A stretch of 64,000 nucleotides of DNA from positions 107,270,034-107,334,033 of the forward strand of contig OZ035962.1 in assembly GCA_964034945.1 (NCBI GenBank). The letters are read 5' to 3'. A program made the position numbers and the translations under genes. This document shows, piece by piece, positions 1-12,769 of this stretch (position 1 is its first letter; every line of letters starts with the position of its first letter). The DNA is from Chrysopilus asiliformis. Taxonomy: Eukaryota > Arthropoda > Insecta > Diptera > Rhagionidae. The notes under the pieces are model-generated. The model worked only from the letters and a program-made list of their open reading frames with translations, was not told the origin of the DNA and searched no databases.

Positions 1-2830
1 TCGACGAGCCTCCACTCAATTTTTTTGCAGAACTTTTTCAAGAATTTTTAATTCAGTTGAGGTAAAATCGCAGAGAAACATGCAGAGAACCGGACACCAA
101 GCGAATGACACAAAAACAAGCTTTTCGGCGGTTATCGAACTTTTTTCCCGATGGCTTTCTTGAGAAACTTGAAAAAAAAACAAAAACTTTTACACCCACA
201 ACCATTTTTATACCACTATACCGTTAGCTTCTTATTAAAAACCGTTCTTTCAATCGTCTTCTTGATCTACAGATATTATATAGAGCGCGAGGGCAGCGAA
301 CCGTATTTGATAAAAAAAGGACCGCATTAAAAGTTCATTTCACGAAAAATATTTCTTCCTTGTTTTACTCCTTCTTCTACTAGTCATCCAGCTATATATT
401 CAAAACTGCCCAGAGATCTATAATTTCAAATGGCTTCCAGTCAGTTCATACTGGTAGTGGAGTTAACCAATAAACTTGACCCCACTCCAACCAATTTGGG
501 TCAATCGTAATAAGGATAGCGACCATGTGTCAAATGTCACTTTGACAGCTGTCAAACTAAAATTGTGATTGACAGATCAAACGAATTCAACATTATAGTG
601 GAAATGTGGCAACAAGGCCGAATTAAATATTTATACATTTAACGAAATCATCATCGATAACTTATGTTGGAGCGGCAAAGAGCGGGCCAATAAATAAGAC
701 GCAGACTCTAAGCGAAACTGGTAAGATGTTTATCTCTTAGTAGTCAGAGAAGAGCAAGCTAAAACGGCCTCCACGAAAAACATTACGAGTCTTTATTAAT
801 TCATTTTTGGTGGATGAGCTTTTTCGGGGTGGTTCTTCTTTTTTTTTTTGTTTTCTCTGGATCAATGGACCACCTTGAAGGGGGGAGATGGAGGTCTAGC
901 AGAAGTATTTTTTAAGAGATACTTTACTTTGTTATGACTGCAAGAAGGCGATTTTGTGTCATAGGCTTTTGTGAGATCTTCATGTAAGTAATAAAATAAA
1001 GAGGTGGACAAGTTAAAACTAATAAAACTTTAAATTTCTCTACTTATTGGAAATGAGTGCGAATTTTTTTAAAATTCGTACAATTTGTTTTCAGAAATGA
1101 AAAAGTGATTGAAAATTTGTTAGTAATACCGCGAATATCCTCTTTTCAATTTTTTCTCTGGAAAATTATCTAACAAAAATGCATTTCGCACACTTCGTGA
1201 TTCGCACATTTCGCGCACTTCGCCACCAAAATCGTGCGATTTTCGGACTTCTTCCTTTGGGATTATCTCAAGAGTAAGATAACCCCAAAGAAATGCCAAC
1301 AAATCAACAACAGTTCAACAGTTCAGGTCTATGTCAACAAATCAACAACAGTTCAACAGCTGTGGGATGAGATAATAAGGCATATTCGTGGGATCAAGGA
1401 GCAATTATGCAGATATGTCATCAAAAATATTGACCTTCGAGTGGAGGTGTGGTGCCACGAAGCCTTGGCGAACATTTGAGCAATATTATCTTTCACACAT
1501 AATTGACATGTGCCAAATAACATGATTCAATAAAAAAATTAACAAATAACATTGTCTTGTTAACATCGGTCCAAGCCGTTGGAACACCCTGTATATTGCA
1601 AGAAAAACAATTTGATAGTATATTCGGAAAATTAGCAAATAAATAGACAAACGAACTGGTAATCTTTAAATCTGTTTGCAAATTAAGAAAATTCTCATCG
1701 TTTCGAAAACAAAAATAAAAAAAAAACTTCACTCATATCTTGCTGCATGGAAAATGGAAATGTTTTCAGAAACAAAAAAATACAATTTAAGACCACGTTA
1801 ACAATGTAAACAATTTTGTTATTTTTCAACATATTCTCCCCTGCCCTCGCCAGTCTTCGAATGAATTCTCTTCAAAGTAGCGCCAACCATCAGCCAGAAT
1901 CTTGAGCAATAAGTTTTGCATTGCGTTGCGTTGTGTAGTGTTGCGCCGCGATTAATAAGTGACTGGCAATGTTGAACATATTCTCGCTTAGACGGACAGA
2001 CAGACAGATTGAGTTGGTCGAGAGGGCCTTGAAATGGATTCTTTGTGCAAAAAATTAAATCCAATTATTTGTTGCCAATGAAATTTACGTATAGAGTGTG
2101 TGTACTTCACTGAAAATGGAAGGTTACAGTAAGAAACGTGGGAGGCACAACAACAGATCGCGCGTATTTCAAATCTATTTTTTACCAAAAGCTTTGCTTA
2201 TCTGATATTTTTTTTAACCGCAAAACATGAAGAAGTAAACATCGCTTAATAACAATAGGCCAAAGAGTTCTGCCCTGTGGTACACGGCGCCCCACATTGT
2301 CCATGTTTGGATTTCCCGGCGTTGCGTTGCGCTGCGTGATGCAGCTTCGGATACAGGCGAATAATAGAACTGCTTGGGAGGAAAAGAGGGTAGATATAGG
2401 AAGATGGACAATGGCGGGTGTTTTAATACGTGGTGCAAAAACACTTTAAGCAACAAATGGGAACTACGCACAAGTAGCAAAGGTCGATGACTGAAATTGT
2501 ATGTAATTGAAGTGAATTATAGAAATGGATTCTGTATAATTGCGAACAAAAAGCAAGCAAGTTGTAGAATATTTTTTAGATTGTATGTTGAAATAAGTCG
2601 GCCAGTCTGAAGGGGTGGTTGTTACTAAACAAGAACTGCGCACAAAGCTTTCAGATATCACAACGCGCAATTTTCTTAGAGAGCAAGACTAACAGGAAGG
2701 ATCAGAACAAGGGAATAAAAAGGCAACAAAATCATGTATTGTAGTTGTAACGACGTCGTTACAAATACGCGGATAATCAGTCGACATTTTTCCATTTTCT
2801 TCAAAGAGGGCAAAGGAAGAAACTTTGTTT
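1..2830. other. Gene-free AT-rich DNA at the left edge
   Basis: No coding exon could be supported. Open frames here are short and without recognisable motifs. A 25-bp direct repeat (1297-1321 and 1335-1359) and a small hairpin near 1253-1290 are the only local structures noted. TTTGACAGCTGTCAAA, a self-complementary word, occurs near 540-556. Confidence 0.5.
1297..1359. repeat. Short direct repeat, two 25-bp copies
   Basis: The unit starting CAACAAATCAACAACAGTTC occurs at 1297-1321 and 1335-1359 with a 13-bp spacer. It looks like a local duplication. Confidence 0.75.
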
Positions 2831-3478
2831 CCCAGTGGGGATTTAGAGCTTACTGAATCGATTACGTAATCGGAAAAAGTAATGACCATTGATTACTCGT
2901 TCAGTTACCACATCGATTACTTTTACTTAGGAATGTCCGCGAAAAGTAAGGCCTTACTAGCAGCTTTACATGTAAGCACTTTATTCATGCATTAGAAGTA
3001 TGCACTTATCATTTAAAAAAAATATAATTCTTCATTTTTCATGGTTTACGATAGTAATAGTAGGTTTTTAAATGTTGAAAAACTTTTGCTCACCCCGCGA
3101 TTCGAACCCGAGATCCCTGGGTTTGAAATCCACTCGCAAACGCATACGGCCACCGAAGTCAATTAACAATGCGAGTTAAAACGTGAATGGTTTCTATCTC
3201 GTGTTTCAAGGCATTACTTTTTCCCATACAACACATTACGTTTGTAAGGGCTAAGAATTTTTTTCACTGAGCAATTACTTCTTCCCTTACAACTCATTAC
3301 ATTTGTAAGAACTTACAATTCTCATCGATGAAAGCATCGATTATCCCGTAAGTGATAGCAAATTTCTGACTGAGACATTACTTTATGCTTTACAAGCCGT
3401 TACATTTGTAAGTTCTTACGGTTTTCTTCGAAGAAATAACCGATTATCAAGTAAGGGATGACAAAAGTTCCCATTGGG
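2831..3478. mobile_element. Candidate non-autonomous element with CCCARTGGG ends
   Basis: The left end CCCAGTGGGGA and the right end (reverse complement CCCAATGGGAA) form a short imperfect inverted repeat. Inside, a diverged unit with CATTACTT, CCCTTACAA and CATTACATTTGTAAG words recurs at about 3210, 3270 and 3375. A tRNA-like stretch lies at 3092-3156. No clean target duplication was found, so the boundaries are provisional. Confidence 0.4.
3092..3156 (-). repeat. tRNA-derived sequence (SINE head or tRNA relic)
   Basis: On the - strand the stretch has an A-box-like GGTGGCCGTATGCG, an anticodon-like arm and an exact B box GGTTCGAATCG, in tRNA order and spacing. Stems are degenerate, so it is not a working tRNA gene. 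It may be the promoter head of a tRNA-type SINE running toward lower coordinates; a SINE tail was not delimited. Confidence 0.4.
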
Positions 3479-4361
3479 TTACCTGTTTTCAGACAAAATC
3501 GTTGAATTTTTCGTGAACAATCTAAATTTTCTTTTCATAAAATTTCCCGGTTTAATTCAAAAAAAAATTCTAGTCATTAAAAACTCTTAGCAATTCATTG
3601 TTTATGTGAAATATGCAAAATATGTGATATACAATGAAATTAAATTGTTTATTTGAATTAAGTTGTTTGCAAAAGCGCCCACTGCCCCACAGCGTTTTCA
3701 CGAGAATTTCCCAGCTGAATTGAGATGAATACGCGCGGTTTATGTCTAGACATTAATCCAAGACAAAACTGCAGATGAATTTTAAAAAGGGTTGTCGAAT
3801 TTTATTTCGGTCACAAAATTTTACAGAAAGACAGGCGAAGCGGATACTGCCGAAGTTTTACTTTTATTTTCTGTTTTATACATTTTTATGGTTCCGTGGA
3901 TGCGAAATTTTTTTCCCTGGAAATTGATTAGGGTATTAATGCCACCGAAAATTTGACCCTTTTGTTCATTAGTCTTTTTGATCCAACTGAGTTGGGGAAG
4001 TTCTAAATTTATGATAGACTGTGAAGAATTGTAAAATTTTTAACAGTTGATATGATGGATTATACCTGAGTTGGTTGACAAATTTGTTGGGAAAATGTTG
4101 AAATTCGTATGAAAATGTTGAAATTCAGAACAAAATATGGGAAAAATTATGACTAGCAGGTGTTTTTTTTGAAGCAGATATGATTTTTTTAACGTCTACG
4201 GGATCAAATTTTTAAGAGACAATCTTGATGCTATTCAGAAGGTTTCTTCGTTTTTTAAGCTAGGGGGTGTCCAGAAACACGTCATAGTTTGAAGGCGGAT
4301 GACTCTGCTGTAGCGTGACGCCGTAATAGAATCGATACAAAAAAACCTGGTGACGAGGAGG
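3479..4361. other. Gene-free stretch with a fragment of the GTCCATAAAATACGT-type MITE
   Basis: No exon was seen. From about 4261 the words GGGGTGTCCAGAAACACGTCA and CTGCTGTAGCGTGACG resemble the MITE copies at 21358 and 43207. This copy is interrupted by the hAT-like element that begins at 4362. Confidence 0.4.
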
Positions 4362-4824
4362 TAGGTATGTCAAAATTTTGAAAAAAAAAAACGTTTTCGG
4401 TTAAACCGGTTTTTAAGACTTCGATTTAAACCGGGCCGGTTTAACCGGGTCCAAAAAACCGGTTATTAAAACACCGAAAAACCGTTTTGTTCAAATTGGG
4501 TAGGTTAGGTCACAACAAATACACTATAATACGAACAAAAGACGTGAAATGCCATATAATCCATTAAGAGGCCATAAATGGCACATACAATATTGTATTT
4601 GGTCTAGAGTGGCTAAAAAGAAGTGTTTCTAACAAACCAGTTGCACGAAAATTGGTTTAAAATTATTTTTCCATACAAAAAAGAATGATCGGTTTTTTTA
4701 AACGGTTTTTGGCTTTTAAAAAAACACCGGTTATAACCGTGCAAAAAAAACACCGAAAAAAACCGGTTAACCGAAGCAAAAACACCGGGTAACCGGTTTA
4801 ACCGGTTCTTTTTTGACATCCCTA
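4362..4824. mobile_element. hAT-like non-autonomous element with AACCGGTT repeats
   Basis: The 463-bp element has ends TAGGTATGTCAAAA and (reverse complement) TAGGGATGTCAAAA. It is flanked by a perfect 8-bp duplication CGAGGAGG at 4354-4361 and 4825-4832, diagnostic of hAT-type insertion. Both subterminal zones are filled with AACCGGTTTAACCGG-type palindromes, likely transposase-binding sites. No transposase frame is present. Confidence 0.88.
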
Positions 4825-4893
4825 CGAGGAGGTCACCAAAGAGTGACGAGGCCCGGAGTGGGGTCGCGAAAAATCCAGGAATATCATCAGATA

Positions 4894-5165
4894 CACTCAG
4901 AAAAATTGAGGCTAACTCGACGACCTACATACGGCGTAATTGGCCTCGGGCAGGCGCGCGTTCGCCTGCATGTGGGCAAGTAAAACTGAGTTGACCTGTG
5001 GTCGGAGAAATTCTGAAATTAAGCCACCAGCAGGTGAAGTAGGGCATTGGGAGCTGCACGAGTTGACCTTAGATAGGTTAACTCTGACCGCTAGCTGGCT
5101 TACAGAAACCTCTGTAAGGTCAGAGTTAACCTGACAAAAAGTTGACCTGGACATTTTTCTGAGTG
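4894..5165. mobile_element. Tc1/mariner-like MITE, CACTCAGAAAAATG family, copy 1
   Basis: A 272-bp element with about 14-bp inverted ends CACTCAGAAAAATK, flanked by TA at 4892-4893 and 5166-5167. It is nearly identical to copy 2 at 10908-11179, which has the same length and whose TA target is proven by an empty site. It has no transposase; open frames inside are shadows. Confidence 0.88.
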
Positions 5166-7195
5166 TACATTAAAAAAAAGTTTTTTCGATCGTCTTCACA
5201 ATCGCTACGCAATTCGAAAGCTGCACCTGATGAAAATCCACCAGTCTTCAAATTAGAAACTGACTAAAAGTATTGGAGAAATTTGATGACTTTCATCAGG
5301 CGCAGTTTAGCGAAACTTCCAATTTTTATCGATTCAAATGCTCGATTTAAGTATAAGTAAATATAATTATATGCGAAAATCAAATCCGGGAGATGTTTTT
5401 AAGGTTGAAATAGACCAAATCGCTAAATTTCAGCTTTTCGGACCCCTCTTACTCCTTGCTTACTTTTTAACAAGTTTATACTGCAGATACATCGCCCGTT
5501 CCACTCCCTCTAAATGTTTAACGTATTTTATTGATAACTGGAACATAAAATGCTTATCCGTTTGAATTACTTCTGGCTGGCCCTTTTCTCGATCGTTAAC
5601 CGTAAAACTCTGTTAGTTTTTTGTCTCTATTCTAAAACGTTAAAAAATTCCCACTCAAGTACTTCGATTAGATACTTGAATTGAATTTTCGTGTATTGAA
5701 AAGTTATGTAAAACCGTATTGTAGTCGGTTTAAAAAGAATGCACTAAACTGTCTTATTTGTAACATCAAAAATACTTTATGTAAAACCAATTTCGACTAC
5801 AAAATTCAAAACGTATTGAATATTTAAGATTGCAACTTTCTTTAAATAACTTTTCTCCGTCCAATTAAGAATTTAATGATTAAAATACGCGCTTAAGAAA
5901 CTCACGAAAAAAAAAACCAATTAAAAATCTACTTTATCGTTGCAGTATTCCTGACATTATTTGCCGTGTCGCCATTTTTCAGAAAAACAATAGGGCGGAA
6001 TTTCGCCTTGCAATTTAATTATGGGAAAATTACTTTTTGCAGTCTGTCAAAATAAATTTACAAGGAAGTGAAAATTAATGAATTCTAGGAAAAATTGAGC
6101 TTTTGTGTGTTTTTATTTTGGTATTCATCGTTGGCTGCCTTTCTATCTATATTTAGATCAAGTGCACTAATAAACTCCTAATTAATTTAATTATATCCAT
6201 CCGAAAACGTGAAATTTTTATTGTTTTAGCATAAATTAACGTACACTAACTGATTTATATTTGGAATAATGCAGAGTTTAGCTGCGTTTTAGTGAAATGA
6301 TTTCATATTTTCTTTATTTATTTATTTAAAACGCACAAAAGCCATAATGTCTAGTAAGGCATTTACTAGGTAAATTCCTTATCAGTTTTGTTAAATATAA
6401 ATAGATTTTCACATTTTCAATATTTTTTTTACGATGCTGTCATTATTAGAAAAAAAATGATAAGTGTGTCTATTGCACGTATAATAAATAATGAAATATA
6501 TTTGTTGTTAATTATAGCACTGGGAAAATTATGATAAACTGCGCAACAAAATTCCCTCGACAATGAATTCGAACACGTGAAGTGGAGCACCACCGTCTCA
6601 ATTGCTGTTTTCCTCGAATTTTCGGCAATCGTAATGGGAATTGTATTAATATTAATATGAAATGGAAAAGTGTGGGATCCAAAAATTACATCAATTAAGT
6701 TCCATATTTGATTACGATTTTTGGTTATGATTTTCAGTAAAATATCATCAATAATCCAATTGTAGTTGGTTTTGCTAAAAATATTCTCATGTCGCTTCTG
6801 GTGCTGGTTTTAATTATTGCAGAAAAATCGTTGACCCTCTGATAAGGTAAAATGCGTATTAAGTTTTCCTCTGTAACGTACCTGCGATAAGGAAAAAAAA
6901 ACATTTCACCAACCTAATATTTAATTGAGATTAAAGTCGATGCTATCTAGCGGGTTTTATTTGTGTTTCCTGACTTTTCCAGTTGGAAATCTCAAGTGTT
7001 TGTCCTAAATTTAACAGCTGTTACCTTCGATTAATGGGCAGTAAAACATGATAAAAACTTATCACGTCGCTAGCTTAAAAATTTGAGTTTTTTTTACAAC
7101 TTAAGCGCATTTTTTCAAAGAAACATTTTTTCGCCATTCGGGTAGGTTTTTTAAATGAAACCGTTACAAATTTAAACAAATACAGAGTTTTTAGG
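5166..7195. other. Gene-free AT-rich DNA
   Basis: No exon, known repeat or RNA gene was recognised. The stretch is low in dispersed repeats compared with its surroundings and has many ATTAAT/TAATTA words. Confidence 0.4.
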
Positions 7196-7440
7196 GCCTA
7201 TTACAGAAAATTATATCAAATGTTCACAAAAAGGCCTTAAAAATGTCTTAAGAAAATCATGCAAGAGCAGTCAAGGCGGTATTAAATTCTAAACAACAAA
7301 TCACGAAAAAGCATGATGGGGGGTGGGGAAAGGGGCTGCGAGAAGCCTTACAGTAGCGTGACGTTTTTTATAGACCTATCTGGGTGCCGTCCTGGTTGCC
7401 AAAAACCCTTGTTGCGATATGGTCTGAACCGACTAACATC
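7196..7440. repeat. Fragment of the GTCCATAAAATACGT-type MITE family
   Basis: GCGGTATTAAATTCTAAACA, GGGGTGGGGAAAGG and CAGTAGCGTGACG followed by TTTTTTATAGACCTA match parts of the copies at 21358-21521 and 57296-57453. The left end is unclear. Confidence 0.4.
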
Positions 7441-7675
7441 AAAGTTCAAAATTTGTCACCAAGGAATTTTATGAAACTTTGTATTTAAGTTACTGATATT
7501 CCAGACACAAAAGTTGTCAAAATTTTAATTTATTCGGACAATTCCAAATGAAAAAAATTCAGGAAATAATTTCGGAAATTTGAGTTGGTGTGTAAACGGT
7601 TGCACAACATTAATTCAGTGTCGAAGAATAGAATTCGCCGAATAAAATGTCAGATGTAAACGGCACCTTACGTTA
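7441..7675 (+). repeat. Dispersed repeat R1, copy 1
   Basis: Shared in the same orientation with 35130-35428. Diagnostic words include AATTTATTCGGAC, GTGTAAACGGTTG and GTCGAAGAATA. It is diverged and unclassified, with no open frame. Confidence 0.55.
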
Positions 7676-10600
7676 CAATTATTTTACTTTTAATATTTTT
7701 CCATGCAAACGTAAAAGTTTTTTCCGATTTGCTTTAGAACGTTTTTTCAGGATTTCTAAGAAAACGATCCGTCAAAAATCTATTTTTTAAAATCCAACCT
7801 CACTGATTTTTTTATGGAAGCGTAAGCAACTACGCAACATTTTCTGAGGACCAAAAATGATTCTCCGAAATTGATTTTATATTTTATCAAACAATTTTCG
7901 AATGAAAAACTGTCAACTGAGAAATTTACTGAAAAGCAAAATTGATTCATTGGAAAATGTCAACCGTCCAAAGTAATTACAGGCGAAATCAGAATTTATT
8001 CAAATTGTAGAGCAAACATGTACGATACCATTTGTTATTAGTCGACCATTATTCTAGGAATTTCGAAAATCGCCCGCTAAACTAAACGTAGTAACGAGAT
8101 TTTCCCCGCAATGCATGAGTAATTCGCAAAATCAAATAGAAAACCATTGCGATCATATCAAACCGCGGTAATAATTTGCAGCTTTCCATTGTTACATGCA
8201 TACAAGCAGCAAAAACACGTCGTTGACTACGCATTACACGGTAAATGGAAAATACCTGCGTAAACCACAGGTGCCCTCATTTGGGAAAGCCTCAATATCG
8301 AATGGTTACTAATAGCACTTTTTAAATTGGGCTTAGGTTAAATTTATGATGCATCTGAGCTTATATGCGCAGTCTTAAGACGATGACACTTTGGCGATAT
8401 TCTCCAAAAACAAAACAAAAAATTGCCATCTTACGAAATCACCCCACCGAATTACTAAACAAACCGCACCTCCAGCCGAGTTTAACGACCGTCCTATCGA
8501 ACTTAATTTCATCAAATTTGTTAACGTGCAAAAAAATGCGACGGAATACAGAAAGAATATCGTTTTATCGGTCAACAAAGTCAATGTCCGATCAAATTGA
8601 TGCTTTTTTGAACGTTTTGTTTTACTTTTTGATCCAGAAGAGTGGTCAAATTATGCGGCGTTTAATCAAGTGCATCGGTTGCAATACAGCATTTTTGGGA
8701 TCGATTTAATTTGAGTCGAGTGAGCACATCAAACCGCTTCTCAATCACACCGCAAGTTCAAATTGGACTATGGACCCGTATTGTGGTATTTTCCTCCAGT
8801 GGCGTATGTACAAATTTTTCCATCCTCCTTTCGCAAGAACCAATATTGTCGAAATTAAAATTCTTTTTTAAAATCTTTCTAACGACCGAAAATTTGAAGA
8901 GATTATTTAGGCGGCACACAATTTGAAGAGTTTTGCATGAGATCCCCAAAATTTGAAGAGCTTTTTAAGTGACCAAAAATTTGAAAAGCTTTTCAAGAGA
9001 CAAAAAATTTGAAGAATTTTCTAGGTGGCTCAAAATTAAATATTAGAAAGTCGGTAAAAAAATTCATCAAAAATTTGAAAGCCATTCGGAGGACTCCAAA
9101 ACCTTGAAATTCGTTTCTTAACCCCCACGTTACGAGAATGTGCCCCTCGAAATTACGCCTTTGCTTTCCTAACTAATAATGCGCCTAATCGTCTGGAAAG
9201 AAAACATCTTTTGTGTGCAAAAAAAAACCTGATAAATTTTCTTCTGTTGTTGTTTACAAACAAACTACGCGACAAAATTCTATTTTCTGCAATTTAAAAT
9301 CGAAAACCAGGTGGAGGGTGTACGGCGGCCGCCCTAGCTTATATCAACTGTTGATATATGTCTGGTGATAAGAGTGAATTTGCTCAATTTTCGAAAAGGC
9401 GATAATTGAGTCGATGTGTTTATACTTTCGGCATACGAAAGTCACCGGTAGTTCACCTGAAAATTTTGCGCGTTTTCTCAGGTGATATACCTATTTTCAC
9501 GTTTAGTAGTAGTTTTCTGTCAAGTAAAACCTATTCAAAAAGATCTTATTGTTCTAGTTTCTTGTTCGTGTTCCACTGCTTCGAATTATACCACCCAATG
9601 TTTGAAATTTTCATTCTCCCACGAACTGGATTAGGTTGGGTTGGGCAATAAATAAAGTCAGAATACGCTCGACTCGCACATAATTACGTCTTAACCTAAT
9701 TTCGTTTCGGTGTCAAATGATCAGCTGTGATGTAAGATTTGCATAATGATATTTGCCTTCCAGGCAGGCGAGCACACACCATAACCATAGAAAACATAAA
9801 AGAAAAACATGTAAAAACTAGTTTGTTTTTCTTCGTTCGTTGCGAGGCCTTGGCTCCAACGACCGACAAAATCTAGCGATAATTCGCCGCTGTTTGACAC
9901 ACTATCAGCTCAAAAAAGCTGGGCAACATATGCTTCTTTAACATAAATACTATTAGAACGATGAAATTGTCAGGCCAACACGTGACATTGTGGTACTCTA
10001 CGACGACGTCGCTTTGTGACATGGTCCCCGCTCCCTTGTGATCAAAACATAATCAGCTGCTGTCAATGCGTCAATCGTGGAAACTGTTTACATTCGAAGT
10101 CGATCCATAGCCCATTTTTCTTATCAGCGTTTTTGCTAAGAGCTCAGAGGGCGCGAGATACGCACGGTCCAAAAAAAAACACACACACGACACGACTTGA
10201 AACGACGTGTCGAGTTTGCGCACGTGATGGGATCGAAGCTGCCGACGTAATGCGGGGTTTGAAAAATGGCCTAATCTAACAAAGCGAAACCTACATGTAG
10301 AAAAATTTGAAAGGATGTCACAATTTTGATGGTGTTTTTGAGAAACCACAATTTTTAAGATTGCTAAAAATAGTCGCGATGGTTTTTCTGTGAAACACAC
10401 GACGAATGACATGAATTTACATCTTTTGCCGCAACATTTGTGATTACGATTTGAAATGCTTTTTCAGATTTTATTAATTTTGTTGGAGATCTCGTTTTTG
10501 GACTAGATTTTTATTGGCGTTTTTTAAAGGTAATGTCGAAGTGTAATTTGGGACGGCACTGGAGTGATTTGTAAAATTGGGTCACTGTCCCGGATTTAGA

Positions 10601-10706
10601 CATCCGGTTTGCCGGAAACTACAGTTTTAAAACTATTCGATTTGGTGTTAATAGTTATAGCTTATTAACATATGTATTTTGTAAATATCCCAAAATAACC
10701 TTACAA
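7676..10706. other. Gene-free region with a small tandem array and a CpG-richer island
   Basis: No exon could be supported. Apart from the tandem repeat at 8883-9085, the part from about 9720 to 10270 is richer in CpG and unique words (CACGTG-like, GACGACGTCG, TCAGCTG) and could be regulatory, but this is only compositional. Confidence 0.35.
8883..9085. repeat. Degenerate tandem repeat, unit about 30 bp
   Basis: The core AAAATTTGAAGAG recurs at about 8886, 8918, 8949, 8977, 9005 and 9068 with roughly 30-bp spacing and variable joining sequence. Confidence 0.6.
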
Positions 10707-11295
10707 TCATACTAATATATAAAAATGAGTTGGTGTCTGTCTGTCTGTTCCTCTTTCACGCAAAAACGGCTGAACCGATTGACTTGAAATTTGGCATGAG
10801 TGTCTGTGGTAGTTCTGGTTCCAACATAGGTATGCGGAAAAGTAGCGCGAGGGGTGGGGGAGTAAGGGGAGGGGGTAAAGTGATGTCGAAACTTAGCTCT
10901 TCCTCTACACTCAGAAAAATGGAGGCTAACTCGACGACCTACATACGGCGTAATTGGCCTCGGGCAGGCGCGCGTTCGCCTGCATGTGGGCAAGTAAAAC
11001 TGAGTTGACCTGTAGTCGGAGGAATTCTGAAATTAAGCCACCAGCAGGTGAAGTAGGGCATTGGGAGCTGCACGAGTTGACCTTAGATAGGTTAACTCTG
11101 ACCGCTAGCTGGCTTACAGACACCTCTGTAAGGTCAGAGTTAACCTGACAAAAAGTTGACATGGACATTTTTCTGAGTGTATGTTACCCTTTCGCGGAGA
11201 AACTACCGAGCCGATTGGCCTGAAGTTTAGCTCCAACATAGATCATAAAAAAAATTGAAAAAACTTAAACCGGCAACGACGGGTAAGCAAGCTAG
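10707..11295 (+). mobile_element. Helitron-like non-autonomous element, copy A (interrupted)
   Basis: It starts TCATACTAATATATAAAAAT and ends with CTAG, inserted between A and T. A small GC hairpin near the 3' end precedes CTAG by about 10 bp; all are Helitron hallmarks. It contains the TA-MITE 10908-11179; without it the copy is 315 bp, one internal monomer shorter than copy B. Confidence 0.75.
10908..11179. mobile_element. Tc1/mariner-like MITE, CACTCAGAAAAATG family, copy 2
   Basis: A 272-bp element flanked by TA (10906-10907 and 11180-11181). Helitron copies B and C keep the uninterrupted site CCTCTATGTTACC, so the insertion point and the duplicated TA are seen directly. A few substitutions separate it from copy 1. 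Confidence 0.93.
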
Positions 11296-12769
11296 TGGTT
11301 GATAAATTAAGATCTATCGACAAGTCTAGTTGCACAAACCATAAGATCTGCTGCGTATCGAAATTTCTTAAAGCAGCATCCTATGTCAACCATTAGCTGT
11401 TTATTATTATGTCCTCACGACACATGTAAGCCGACAACGTCACGGTTGACATAAATGCTGCTTGAGTCGACAGTAATCTAAAAGTCATTTGAGAAATTAT
11501 ATTCGGACAAATTGTAAAACATTATCTTGAACAAATATTTCTATAATTTTCATCTATTCCAGACATCAATTCTGCCAGCACTGGCATCAATTAAAATGAT
11601 TAAGATACCATATTTTAGAGCAGACAAATTGCCTTTCGGTTGAGAAAAGGATTAAAATCTCATTCGAAGCAATTGAATTCGATTTTACTCGAACATAAAA
11701 AAAACGTAAACCTTGGATGGGAAGAGACGCGGTCGACAACGAATATCCAATATAATCTAGAGACTCGACCACATAAAAGATGATTGATGAAAATTTTGTC
11801 CAGAGCTCAACAAAGCACAACGAAACCAAACCCAAAAAAACGACAAAAACTTAAATCCATGTCCGTAAAGTGTAAACCACATTCCGATGCCGACAAAGAA
11901 GGTGCCTTTCATGTTCAACAGGGAATTTCAGAGACCATCTGATGACTAACAACGAAGTTAGAGTCCCGCCTTAGACATTTTCAGTCCAGACAAATGATGG
12001 CCTTCACAGTGACAGACAACGAACGGCCATACCATTCGATTGACTCACTCTTGTTAGTCCCGCGAAAAAATCAATGGAACGTGTGAAAATCGCTATCCAA
12101 GGAATTTCAATCATTATCCGTTTTAATTCCAGTGAAAATAATTTCTGCAAAACGGAGAAAACAAAGAAAATGTCTGACAACAGTTTGTTGCATGCAAATG
12201 TGAATCCACAACATAGCCGAAGGACAGGACAAATTCATCCTTGAACAGAGAAGCCTTTTTCGCTCATTAGTCAACGTTAAAATCGCATCGTTTTCAATTC
12301 AGTCGGTTGGCAACTTATGGACAATTTTTTTTTGGGTGATAAAACATTTTTTCACAAAATTCAGTCGCACCCTAATGAGGAGTAAAAAAGAACGACAGGA
12401 CGAGACGCTGCTAAACTGCAGTGTCTGATTATGCTTTTCCACTCGATGAAGCATTCGTCGGGCTACGACAGAAAATTCAATCAACCGGAAGATGATTAAA
12501 GTTGAACTATCACTTGTCTGGTAGACAACTTAATGTAAACAAACACTACCTGATTTACAGTTTTTAAGAAAAAATTAATTTCGGATCTTCAGTTTTTTTT
12601 CTTTACTGAAAAACATTTAAAAAACTACCTAAAAAAACATAATTTATCGACTGGTGATTGAAAAAGAGTACAATTTAATCGAGTTATCACAAAAAAAGTC
12701 ACAAATTTTGAGCAAGATCAATAAAATTGGTCGCCAGAAGTCCATTTAAAACTGACTTACACAAACTTT
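11296..12769. other. Gene-free stretch
   Basis: No exon was recognised. It contains one small inverted-repeat element at 11374-11466; the rest is unremarkable AT-rich sequence. Confidence 0.4.
11374..11466. mobile_element. Small MITE with AAGCAGCAT...TATGTCAACC ends
   Basis: The left AAGCAGCATCCTATGTCAAC and the right (reverse complement AAGCAGCATTTATGTCAACC) ends form an imperfect inverted repeat. The same end sequence recurs alone at 52187-52217. Confidence 0.5.

Noticed and set aside
4912..5154. Open frames of 64-80 codons on both strands, nearly identical to those at 10926-11168
   Set aside because: They lie inside the two copies of the 272-bp TA-element and change strand freely; no domain and no reason to be translated.
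10712..11008. Arg/Ser-rich open frames
   Set aside because: Produced by the G-rich Helitron monomers; the same frames recur in copies B and C as part of the repeat.
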